64,000 bases of DNA from Lentisphaerae bacterium GWF2_49_21. GTDB lineage: Bacteria > Verrucomicrobiota > Lentisphaeria > Victivallales > GWF2-50-93. The stretch covers positions 7,597 through 71,596 of the forward strand of contig MHBH01000071.1 in assembly GCA_001804805.1 (NCBI GenBank), written 5' to 3'. Within the stretch, counting starts at the first letter, position 1. Each line of letters begins with the position of its first letter. Below the pieces are notes generated by a model. That model ran no database searches. It saw only the letters and a program-made list of their open reading frames with translations, and was not told the origin of the DNA. Shown here piece after piece: positions 25,433 to 33,267 of the stretch. Both the position numbers and the translations under genes were made by a program.

Positions 25433-25515
25433 CAAGCTGAAGCTTGTACTCCAACATTTGCTTGACATGTAACGGTTAAATTCGGGATACTCGTTGGAGT
25501 ACAAACTTTAGTTTG
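25433..25515. repeat. Inverted-repeat element (GCTGAAGC ... ACTCCAAC family)
   Basis: Arms 25433-25455 and 25493-25515 pair at 20 of 23 positions. The element lies 10 bases after the VWA stop codon, within the 294-base convergent gap to glgB. The rest of the gap shows no gene. Confidence 0.7.
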
Positions 25516-25716
25516 GGTGTCAGTCCAATGGGCCCGGGGCCATTTCGCAGATATGCATCGGGATTCTGCTCCTGCTGGCCTTGCCAAGCTCGATGCTTGT
25601 AAATTTGAGTATGACAGTCCTGCGGGAGTAGAACATGTAAAGATTCTCCTCGCATTCGGCGCCGATCAGGATTATCTGAGTTTTTATCATATTTTTTATT
25701 GCTCCAATAAAAAATA

Positions 25717-27945
25717 TCAGTCATTCTTCCGCATGCTGAACAAAATAGCTCCCAGAGGGGGGAGCGTCAGTGAAAGACTGCACGGCCTGCCGTGGCATTC
25801 CCTTGGTTCAGTGTCGACTCTTCCCTTGTTCCCGACTCCGGAACCGCCATAGGCTTCCGCGTCGGAATTGAAGATTTCATGCCAGGTGCCGGCGAAAGGA
25901 ACACCGACCCTGTAGTTGTTCCTGACCACAGGCGTGTTGTTCAGGACGACAAGTATTGGCTCGGTATGATTCTTGTCCCATCGGATATATGAAAGCACGG
26001 ACTGGAGGATGTCATTTATATCGACCCATTCGAATCCCTTGGGCTGGAAATCCAACTCCCACAGCGCAGGTCTCTGCCTGTACAATTTGTTTAGATCCTT
26101 CATGGAGTTCCTCAGTCCGCTGTGGATAGGATATTTCAGGAGCTGCCAGTCGAGCGTGTTCTTGCAGTCCCACTCGTTCCACTGTCCGAATTCACAGCCC
26201 ATGAAGAGCAGTTTTTTGCCGGGATGTGTGACCATGTAGGACATGAGGAGCCTGAGGTTCGCGAACTTCTGCCAGTAGTCGCCTGACATCTTGTCGAGAA
26301 GGGAGCGCTTGCCATGGACGACCTCGTCATGGCTGAACGGCAGGATGAAGTTTTCGCTGAACGCGTACCAGATCGAGAAAGTAAGCTTGTCATGGTGGTA
26401 GCTCCTGAAGACAGGATCCTTGCTGAAATATTCGAGGGTGTCGTGCATCCAGCCCATGTTCCATTTGCAGGTGAATCCGAGTCCGCCAAGATATGCCGGA
26501 CGTGACACGCCTGTCCATGAAGTGGATTCCTCGGCGATCATCAGGGTGCCGGGGTAGAGTTCATGTGTGAGTTCGTTCAGTCTGCGCATGAAAGAGATGG
26601 CGTCGATGTTCTCCTTGCCGCCGTATTTGTTGGGAACCCAGTTGCCGTCCTGCTTGGAGTAGTCGAGATACAGCATGGAGGCGACGGCGTCGACGCGTAG
26701 GCCGTCGATGTGGTATCGCTCGAACCAGTAAAGCGCGTTTCCGATCAGGAAATTGCGGACTTCGCAGCGGCCGTAGTTGAATATGAAGGTTCCCCAGTCG
26801 CGGTGTTCCCCCTGGCGGGGATCGAGGTGTTCATAGAGGGCCGTACCGTCAAAGCGCCCGAGAGAGAAGTCGTCCTTCGGGAAATGCGCGGGCACCCAGT
26901 CCACCAGGACGCCAATGCCTTTGGAGTGCATGTAGTTCACGAAATACGCGAATTCGTCGGGAGTTCCGAACCGGGCCGTAGGCGCATAGTAGCCGGTTAT
27001 CTGGTAGCCCCATGACTGGTCGAAAGGATGTTCCGCCACAGGCAGGAGCTGGAGGTGCGTGTAGTTCATTTCAAGTGCATATTCGGCGAGGGCATGGGCG
27101 ATATCCTTGTAGTTGTGGAAGTCGTTTTCATCGGCGGGATTGAGGTCCCGGAGTCCGGGCCCGCGCCATGAACCGAGATGGACTTCATAGATGTTCATGG
27201 GGCCTTCAAGCCAGTTCTTTGTTTTTCTCATGGTCATCCAGGCGTCGTCAGTCCACTGGTATTTGCTCATGGAGTAGACTTTTGCCGCAGTGTTGGGGCG
27301 CATCTCAGTCCAGTAGGCATAAGGATCGAGCTTGAGGAATATGTCGCCGTTCTTGGCCCTGATCTCGAACTTGTAGATTTCCCCTTCCTTCAGGCCCGGT
27401 ATGAAAAGCTCCCAGATTCCGGACGAGCCTATCATCCTCATCTGGTGCCTTCTGCCGTCCCACTGGTTGAAGTTTCCGACTACGGATACACGCTCTGCGC
27501 TTGGTGCCCAGACGGTGAACAGCACGCCCTTCACCCCGCCGAAGTCGCGCAGATGGGCCCCCATGAACTCATAGACCTTCTGGTGTTCGCCCTTGTTGAA
27601 GAGATACTGGTCCATCTCGCCGATTCCGGGGAGGAAGCAGTAGGGATCCGCCGAGGTGAAGACCGAACCGTTGTCGAAATGCTTTTCGAGATCGTATTTG
27701 AAATGCTTCTGTGCTTTCGGGAATGCAACAGCGAAGAATCCGGGTTCCTGGATCTTTTCAAGCCTGACCTTTTCGCCGGTCTCGGTGATCGCAAACACTT
27801 CGACGGCCTTCGGGTCGAAGCATCTGATAATTATGCAATTCAGATTGGGGTCGATGTGCATGCCAAGTAGGGAATGAGGGCTGTTATGCCTGCCCTCAAT
27901 GAGCATCTTCAGATCATTTTCGCCGGGGAGAAGTTCTGAACTCAT
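25717..27945 (-). CDS. glgB: 1,4-alpha-glucan branching enzyme
   Basis: 742 residues from the ATG at 27945 (MSSELLPGENDLKMLIEG), chosen because AAGGG lies 8 bases upstream and the family begins here; the frame continues to 28026. GlgB makes alpha-1,6 branches in glycogen. The N-terminal part has the SPHSLLGMH segment, then a CBM48 domain (GVLFTVWAPSAERVSVVGNFNQWDGRRHQMR), then the GH13 barrel with DWVPAHFPKDDFSLGRFDGTALYEH, GLRVDAVASMLYLDY (nucleophile Asp), MIAEESTSW and LPFSHDEVVHGK. No other glg gene is present, so glycogen synthesis is encoded elsewhere. Confidence 0.96.
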   Translation of the reverse strand: MSSELLPGENDLKMLIEGRHNSPHSLLGMHIDPNLNCIIIRCFDPKAVEVFAITETGEKVRLEKIQEPGFFAVAFPKAQKHFKYDLEKHFDNGSVFTSADPYCFLPGIGEMDQYLFNKGEHQKVYEFMGAHLRDFGGVKGVLFTVWAPSAERVSVVGNFNQWDGRRHQMRMIGSSGIWELFIPGLKEGEIYKFEIRAKNGDIFLKLDPYAYWTEMRPNTAAKVYSMSKYQWTDDAWMTMRKTKNWLEGPMNIYEVHLGSWRGPGLRDLNPADENDFHNYKDIAHALAEYALEMNYTHLQLLPVAEHPFDQSWGYQITGYYAPTARFGTPDEFAYFVNYMHSKGIGVLVDWVPAHFPKDDFSLGRFDGTALYEHLDPRQGEHRDWGTFIFNYGRCEVRNFLIGNALYWFERYHIDGLRVDAVASMLYLDYSKQDGNWVPNKYGGKENIDAISFMRRLNELTHELYPGTLMIAEESTSWTGVSRPAYLGGLGFTCKWNMGWMHDTLEYFSKDPVFRSYHHDKLTFSIWYAFSENFILPFSHDEVVHGKRSLLDKMSGDYWQKFANLRLLMSYMVTHPGKKLLFMGCEFGQWNEWDCKNTLDWQLLKYPIHSGLRNSMKDLNKLYRQRPALWELDFQPKGFEWVDINDILQSVLSYIRWDKNHTEPILVVLNNTPVVRNNYRVGVPFAGTWHEIFNSDAEAYGGSGVGNKGRVDTEPRECHGRPCSLSLTLPPLGAILFSMRKND

Positions 27946-28118
27946 AGTAAAAGCCCTTATTTTATAGGAATAGAATAACCTTGAAATATAGCTCCTGTTT
28001 TTGGTTTTGCCAAAGCGGTAACGCACCTTAAATGATTTAAAAGCTGGAATAGATCCTAGATCATGTTTTTCTTGTGTTTTTGAATTTGCATTGGCTCAGA
28101 GATTCGGCGCTAAGGCGC

Positions 28119-28205
28119 CTTTGGAGTGCGGCACCCCTGTGCCGCTTTGCATTTATATCCTGTGCGACGGAATTGAAAGCGGCACAGGGGTGCCGCACTC
28201 CAAAG
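28119..28205. repeat. Inverted-repeat element with perfect 30-bp arms (GGAGTGCGGCACCCC family)
   Basis: Arms 28119-28148 and 28176-28205 are perfectly complementary, a very strong hairpin with a 27-base loop. A related, slightly decayed copy lies at 41676-41770 and a looser one at 55006-55107. It lies between divergent glgB and the TPR gene. Confidence 0.85.
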
Positions 28206-28297
28206 ATGCTTCGCATCAGAATCAAAATATAATAAGTACTTTCATTTCTCTGGATTCTGGGTATTTTATGTTAATAAAACTTTGTAGGGGGGATATA

Positions 28298-29602
28298 ATG
28301 AATTTGCTTGTCGCACTGACACTTTCCGCGCTTATTTCAATTTCCGGCTGGCTGAACGAAGGCCTTAAGGCCCTTGAAAGAAAGGACTATGACGCCGCAA
28401 TCGCAAGCCTTTCCAAGATAACGAAGGAGAATTCCGCCGGTACAAAATTCTATGAGATGGCGCTTTTCTACAAGGCGCAGGCATACCAGGGGAAGGGCGA
28501 TAAGGACAAGGCGCTTGCCGAACTTACAGCTCTCCTTAAAGGCGAATGCGGAAAGGATCTCCGCGTCGACGCCAAGAAGCTTTTTGTCGAACTCGGTGGC
28601 AAGCCTGAAAAGCTTTTTCCGGAAGAATCCCCGAAAAAAGTATGGGAGAAATACAAGGAGTTTGTTGCGCAAGGAGAGGGTAAGAAAGCTCTCGAGATCA
28701 CTACCGGCGAATTGAAAAGCTCGATCTTGAAGTTTGCTGGCAATGAAGGTTCTTTTGAGCCTTTTGCCAAGGAGCTTGTCAAGGGGGATGTCGGAATTGA
28801 GAAAATTCCTGATGATCCGGAAGAAGGGGAAGCGACACTTGAGATTAATAATGTGGCAGGGAGATTTGTTTTTAAGATGCGATTTGTGCTGGATAAGGAA
28901 TTCAACCGCTGGTTGATCAGCAGTTACAAGCCTGATTTTGAGAAGATGCATGCTGTTGAAGACAATGGTCCCCTCATCCGTCTGTTTGGTGTTCAACCTG
29001 TCAATGCTCAAAGTGCACGTGTTGAGAAAAAACGTGACACAACAAGTAACATATCCAAACTCAAGCAGATTGGTCTCGGATGCCGGATGTATTCACAGGA
29101 GCACAAGGAGAATTTCCCCGCCAATTTTGATGAGCTGATAACAGGTGGATATCTTGAGAACAAGGATATGTATGTCTGGATAAGCCCTGAGGACGGCAGC
29201 AAGGACAAGTTCATCTACTGTCCGGGGCTCACTGAAAACTCATCTGTTGACTTCATGGCTGCCGCAGCACCTCGTCCGGCGAATGGAAAGAGGGACGTCC
29301 TTTATACCGATGGCCATGCTGCCACAATCACCGAAGAGGAGTTCCAGAAGACTGCAAAGGAACAGGGGTGGAAGGCGCCTGCTGTTGCGAGATTCGCAAA
29401 GAAGGACATTCCAGAGGAGAAGCAGAAGCTCATCCGCGAGCTTGTTGCGAAGATCGCAGATCCGAAGGCGGAGGTCAGGCAGGATGCCAAGAAGAAGCTG
29501 CGCGAAATGGGTGCGGAAGCATATCCGATCCTCGAGGAGTTCACAAACCATGCCGATCCGGAGATCAAGCTCGAAGTCAGGAATATCCTGAAGGGGAAGT
29601 GA
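28298..29602 (+). CDS. TPR-type protein with a prepilin-like (H-X9-DG) segment
   Basis: 434 residues. I start at 28298 (GGGGGG site before the ATG); the longer frame from 28091 reads through the inverted repeat. The N-terminus (MNLLVALTLSALISISGW) is a weak signal. TPR-like helices (about 20-80: LNEGLKALERKDYDAAIASLSKI ... YKAQAYQGKGDKDKALAELTALL) come first, then a middle domain. Next is SNISKLKQIGLGCRMYSQEHKENFPANFDELI ... LYTDGHA, as in the C-terminal parts of Lentisphaerota/Planctomycetes type II prepilins, here without the prepilin N-terminus. A HEAT-like helical tail (LVAKIADPKAEVRQDAKKKLREMGAEAYPIL) closes it. Function unknown. Confidence 0.8.
   Translation: MNLLVALTLSALISISGWLNEGLKALERKDYDAAIASLSKITKENSAGTKFYEMALFYKAQAYQGKGDKDKALAELTALLKGECGKDLRVDAKKLFVELGGKPEKLFPEESPKKVWEKYKEFVAQGEGKKALEITTGELKSSILKFAGNEGSFEPFAKELVKGDVGIEKIPDDPEEGEATLEINNVAGRFVFKMRFVLDKEFNRWLISSYKPDFEKMHAVEDNGPLIRLFGVQPVNAQSARVEKKRDTTSNISKLKQIGLGCRMYSQEHKENFPANFDELITGGYLENKDMYVWISPEDGSKDKFIYCPGLTENSSVDFMAAAAPRPANGKRDVLYTDGHAATITEEEFQKTAKEQGWKAPAVARFAKKDIPEEKQKLIRELVAKIADPKAEVRQDAKKKLREMGAEAYPILEEFTNHADPEIKLEVRNILKGK
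29386..29458. repeat. Pair of iterated palindromes 60 bases apart
   Basis: TGCGA-N3-TCGCA at 29386-29398 (spacer GAT) and 29446-29458 (spacer AGA), both inside the TPR gene and in the same codon phase. Confidence 0.85.
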
Positions 29603-29790
29603 AGGGGGAAGTTCGGAAGTTCGGAAATGCGCAAGATCAAGAGTTTTAGAGTTCAGGCTTGAAGCTGATACCAGGAATTAGGAAATTTATAGGAACGCTG
29701 CCGTCCTACCGGATGCTGGGTTACGGCGAGAAATATTTTTTTCTTGTCCGGGACGGACAACGCTACATCTTTAGAATGCCTTTTATTCTA

Positions 29791-30654
29791 TCACATGCAC
29801 TTGAGCCTTGGGAGAAGGCCATTGAAGAATGCGCTGTTCCAAAGTTCAAGTTCCGCCGGATCTGTTATGAATGGTTCGACATCAGCTTTTGCCTGTCTGA
29901 AATCCACCGAGGAAAATCTTTTCCGCAGATGCTCCAGAAGCTCTTTTTCCCCGAATATATCCTTTTCGTCCAAATGGCCGGAATCGATCATCCTAAGGCG
30001 GAGATGACTAATGTCGCATGGGGCTGCATTCCCGATGAACCAGACGAAATCATAGAAGTCGCGTCCCTTCACCCTCGACTTCCAGTTGCGGCACAATATA
30101 GCATGAAGTTTTCCCGCAAAGAGGCAGGGAAGGCTGAACAGCTGGACCTGGAAAGGAATCGGCATGAGCAGTGTCCTGGCCTCATAGGATGCTCTACCGG
30201 GAGGAGTCGTATCGACCTCAAACTTGATCTTCAGTACCTTGTTTTTCTGGATAAGGCTGGATACGGCTTCGGGAACCTGCATGTTGAACATGTTTTCAGC
30301 GGTATTGGCCTTTATGAATGCGGAATCGATGTCGGATTGCTGTTTGGTCCGCCTTTTGACTTCGACATTGAAACCGAATGACATCAGTTCAGTTTCGACC
30401 ATTTTCACGTAAGGGGAAAGATCAAATGATTTGTCGGCCCTCACGAGCGAGAAATCCAAGTCCTCCGAGAACCGGCGTGAACCGTGGAATATTCTCAGTG
30501 CGCTTCCGCCGTAAAATGCAGCGTGTTCGAAAAACTTTGCCCTCCAAAGGCCAAGCAGTGCCAGATGCTGGATTATCTCCTTCATGGCGTTTTCATAATC
30601 CAGGCCAGTTCTGCAGTTGTACTTACCGAGCATGTTCAACAATGCGGTATCCAT
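29791..30654 (-). CDS. abiEii: AbiEii-type nucleotidyltransferase toxin
   Basis: 287 residues from the ATG at 30654. It belongs to the AbiEii/AbiGii toxin family of type IV toxin-antitoxin and phage abortive-infection systems, whose members act as nucleotidyltransferases. The active-site strand is FYGGSALRIFHGSRRFSEDLDFSL (48-70), with the GGS turn and the paired Asp65/Asp67; later FEVDTTPPG carries the third acid, and LFAGKLHAILCRNWKSRVKGRDFYDFVWF is the usual second block. The start is set by AGAGG 7 bases upstream and lies 2 bases after the antitoxin stop. A frame to 30687 exists but lacks support. Confidence 0.92.
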   Translation of the reverse strand: MDTALLNMLGKYNCRTGLDYENAMKEIIQHLALLGLWRAKFFEHAAFYGGSALRIFHGSRRFSEDLDFSLVRADKSFDLSPYVKMVETELMSFGFNVEVKRRTKQQSDIDSAFIKANTAENMFNMQVPEAVSSLIQKNKVLKIKFEVDTTPPGRASYEARTLLMPIPFQVQLFSLPCLFAGKLHAILCRNWKSRVKGRDFYDFVWFIGNAAPCDISHLRLRMIDSGHLDEKDIFGEKELLEHLRKRFSSVDFRQAKADVEPFITDPAELELWNSAFFNGLLPRLKCM

Positions 30655-30656
30655 AT

Positions 30657-31268
30657 TCAAGCCTCTTTCCTGTTTGCCAGGTACCATCCAATGAATGACT
30701 GGACGGATCTGTCCTTGTAATGGTTCCCTATATTTCTCAGTCTTCCAGTATCAAGTTTCAAGCTCTCGAGATCGATCCTGAGATCCTTTTCCAGAAATTG
30801 CTCGACGTCGCGTTGGCGTAGCTTTTTGACGAGGAAGGTTCTGTCGCATATGGCTTTTTCCGGAGTTGCAATGAAGAAGCTGCCTGATTTTCCCGAAGCA
30901 ATGTCGACGCCTGTGGAAAATGCGGTATTATTCAGATAACAGTAGCTGAACCTGCCTGCGGGAGTGGTAAATGACTTGTTCCTCTTGCTTGTCATGCACG
31001 TGAAAGCTTCCACCCGTTCGGGAATAAGCCCCAGGTAGGAAAGGGCCGACTCCATGGAAACATAGGATGGGCCGTAGATGAGACAGGCCAGGACAAAGGG
31101 ATCTGCCCTTTCAAGTGACTTGACATAAAGTCCCTTCTTGATCCTTATCATCTCCTTGTTCCTGAGCATCAGATTTATCTTATTCCTCGGGGATGAATAG
31201 TCCCGGAGCACCTGCATCAGGTACTGATAGTCGAAAGGAACCGCTTCAGGCAAAACTATCTTGGGCAT
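30657..31268 (-). CDS. abiEi: AbiEi-type antitoxin / transcriptional repressor
   Basis: 203 residues. AbiEi proteins have an N-terminal winged helix that binds palindromes in their own promoter and a C-terminal antitoxin domain. Visible: a winged-helix-like start (YLMQVLRDYSSPRNKINLMLRNKEMIRIKKGLYV), then PFVLACLIYGPSYVSMESALSYLGLIPERVEAFTCMTSKRNKSFTTPAGRFSYCYLN, the core AbiEi block. The C-terminal 60 residues are helix-rich. It precedes the toxin by 2 bases. The promoter region carries a near-perfect palindrome at 31289-31323. Confidence 0.9.
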   Translation of the reverse strand: MPKIVLPEAVPFDYQYLMQVLRDYSSPRNKINLMLRNKEMIRIKKGLYVKSLERADPFVLACLIYGPSYVSMESALSYLGLIPERVEAFTCMTSKRNKSFTTPAGRFSYCYLNNTAFSTGVDIASGKSGSFFIATPEKAICDRTFLVKKLRQRDVEQFLEKDLRIDLESLKLDTGRLRNIGNHYKDRSVQSFIGWYLANRKEA

Positions 31269-31288
31269 TGAGTGTGACCTCGCATTTC

Positions 31289-31323
31289 AACCAATATGTT
31301 TAATAATTCTAAACATACTGGTT
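31289..31323 (-). promoter_or_regulatory. Palindromic operator upstream of abiEi
   Basis: AACCAATATGTTTA (31289-31302) and TAAACATACTGGTT (31310-31323) match as inverted arms at 13 of 14 positions around a 7-base AT spacer, starting about 20 bases upstream of the abiEi ATG. AbiEi antitoxins are known to repress their operon by binding inverted repeats, so this is the obvious site; that use here is inferred. Confidence 0.75.
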
Positions 31324-31356
31324 AAAATACGCGATTCAAGTGGAGGTTGAAAATTT

Positions 31357-33042
31357 TTAGAATTCCATCTTTATGTCTTTGAAGTCGGGCTTCTCTTCTT
31401 CTGGAGGCTGGTATTTCAAAAGATATTTGTCCAAATATGGGACATCGAGACCGTAGGTGTCGGCGAGCTTGTGGATTTCGTTCTTGACATCCTCATTGTA
31501 TTCGACTGTCAGCCTGCTGTATAGGTTGTAGATGTACTGCAAAGCCCATTTCTTAGGCAGTGACTCGTCGTCGATCAATGCGTCTTCGAGATTTCCCGCA
31601 TAGACAAGCTCCTGTCTTTTCCCAAGGCTGTCAACACCTGTTATCCTCAGGCCTATCTCCTTTGTCTCAGCCGGAAATTTTCCGTAGACCGACAAGGTGT
31701 GCTGTGAATAAAGGTGTGGAAGCTTCTTGGGGAACGCGTCATCGGCCAGGCTGCTGGACACCTGGTAGTCGAGGTTCATGACGATTATGCTTGAGACTTC
31801 CTCGATGAAGTTTTCGAGGGCGAGTCCGCTCTTCTTGATCGAATCGGAAGAGAAATTTTCACCGCGGTTCCTGTATGCAAGGAGTTCGAGGAGGAACGGA
31901 TTCCTGTTGAGCCCGGAACTGAATGTGAATATGCTCAGGTTGTCCTGGTTGCGGTTGGAAATCTCGTTGATGAGCGTGCGGCTGTCATATACCTCTCCGG
32001 TGTTCGTGTTTCCGTCTGAAGCGAGGAACAGTATGAAAGGCCGTCCCTCGGTCTTCATCTTCGGATCGGTGAAGGGTGCGATGGCGGCATAAATGTCGGT
32101 GGAGCCGGAACGTTCAAGACGTTTGAGGAATTTATCGGTCTTTTCCAGAAGTGCAGGATCCGGGTTTTTCAGTTCTCCGAAAAGAGGGAACGCCTTGTGC
32201 TTGAATGAGACAATCTCGAACCTGTCTCCGGAGTTCATTTTCTGCAGGGCCTTGCGGACGCCGTCCTTGAACTCCACCAGCTTGTCCTTTGAAATACTTC
32301 CGGAGGTGTCGATGCAGAATACGATGTCCTTTTCAAAGGGTTTCAGGGAGGAGAATTTCTTCCTCGGGGAGATGTCGATCCTGAAGAAGCCGTTACCGTC
32401 GTGGTCGATATGCTTGAAGAGGCGAACGTCCATGAGGCTGTCGATGTTCGAAAGGTTCTCATCAGGCAGCAGGCGTGAACCGGGAGTGGGCATATTGGGA
32501 TTCCTGAGCGGCATGGGGACTCTCAGCTTGAGTTCAATCGGGCCTGCGGATCCTTCTCCAATACCACTGCCGCCGCCAGCGGAATCAGGCGAGCCAGTCC
32601 TTGGAATTTTCGGAACTATTAGGCGGTTCTGGGCGAGGCGGTCCTTTTCCAGCTTGCCGCCGTCGATTTCCAGGATCTTCTGGAATGCACCGTCGGAAGG
32701 GGACTTGGGGAGCTTGAAGACATCTGGTGCGGGAGTGTTCTTGATACCGGCTTTTCCGGATGGATCCGCAAGTTTGTTGCCGGGGAAGTTCTGTGAGGCG
32801 TACCTGTCCGGAACTTTGACAGGTTCATGCGTCTGTTTCAGCTGGGGCTTGAAGTCCTCCTTTGTCTCGCTTGGAAGAGTTATGGTGCCGAGTTTGAGGA
32901 ATTTGCTGGGCTTCTGGATCATTTCCGAGGCGATTCCGGGCCTGATGGTGAGGTTCCAGGAAATCATGAAGATGAGAATATGCACCAGCAGCGAAAGCGC
33001 GACCGACAAGAAAATGTAAAATGTCTTATTTGAACTGTACAT
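31357..33042 (-). CDS. Membrane-anchored VWA domain protein
   Basis: 561 residues. The N-terminus is a TonB-like anchor (short cytoplasmic part, membrane helix 8-28), then a Pro/Lys-rich and Gly-rich linker (40-200). A VWA domain with DTSGS (245-249), the GSTDIYAAIAPF segment and LASDGNTNTGE follows (about 238-410). The C-terminal 150 residues (about 420-561) carry NLDYQVSSSLADDAFPKKLPHLY and helices. There is no ribosome site before the ATG at 33042. This is the third VWA protein in 11 kb, but its neighbours differ. The anchor and linker suggest that it spans the periplasm. Function unknown. Confidence 0.83.
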   Translation of the reverse strand: MYSSNKTFYIFLSVALSLLVHILIFMISWNLTIRPGIASEMIQKPSKFLKLGTITLPSETKEDFKPQLKQTHEPVKVPDRYASQNFPGNKLADPSGKAGIKNTPAPDVFKLPKSPSDGAFQKILEIDGGKLEKDRLAQNRLIVPKIPRTGSPDSAGGGSGIGEGSAGPIELKLRVPMPLRNPNMPTPGSRLLPDENLSNIDSLMDVRLFKHIDHDGNGFFRIDISPRKKFSSLKPFEKDIVFCIDTSGSISKDKLVEFKDGVRKALQKMNSGDRFEIVSFKHKAFPLFGELKNPDPALLEKTDKFLKRLERSGSTDIYAAIAPFTDPKMKTEGRPFILFLASDGNTNTGEVYDSRTLINEISNRNQDNLSIFTFSSGLNRNPFLLELLAYRNRGENFSSDSIKKSGLALENFIEEVSSIIVMNLDYQVSSSLADDAFPKKLPHLYSQHTLSVYGKFPAETKEIGLRITGVDSLGKRQELVYAGNLEDALIDDESLPKKWALQYIYNLYSRLTVEYNEDVKNEIHKLADTYGLDVPYLDKYLLKYQPPEEEKPDFKDIKMEF

Positions 33043-33175
33043 GGGTATATTTTTGGTTAACTCGAAATATACATCGTCAATTCATAAAATAAAATGGATG
33101 ATTGGATGGGCACGGTTCGATGGAATTACCAAGACACGCTTCCGTCGTCGCTAAGAAGCTATGCCGGACACAGAA

Positions 33176-33191
33176 AGCTGTGAACTCCAAC
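33176..33191. repeat. Half-element of the GTGAACTCCAAC repeat family, in a 225-base gap
   Basis: AGCTGTGAACTCCAAC matches the right arm of the element at 54363-54506. Its partner arm is missing. The rest of the gap (33043-33267) contains AAGTATC-type short repeats and no gene. The stretch 33108-33175 reads like decayed sequence. Confidence 0.5.
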
Positions 33192-33267
33192 AAATTTCAA
33201 GTTGCCAGTTACGAGTTTCAAGCGTCAAGTATCGAGTATCAAGTATCCAGTATCAAGCAACGTATTC

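Noticed and set aside
29659-30381. Plus-strand frame of 240 codons
   Set aside because: It is antisense to AbiEii, which has convincing catalytic motifs and an operon context.
33108-33175. Possible transposase remnant
   Set aside because: No transposase residues can be read in any frame. The stretch only borders a half repeat element.
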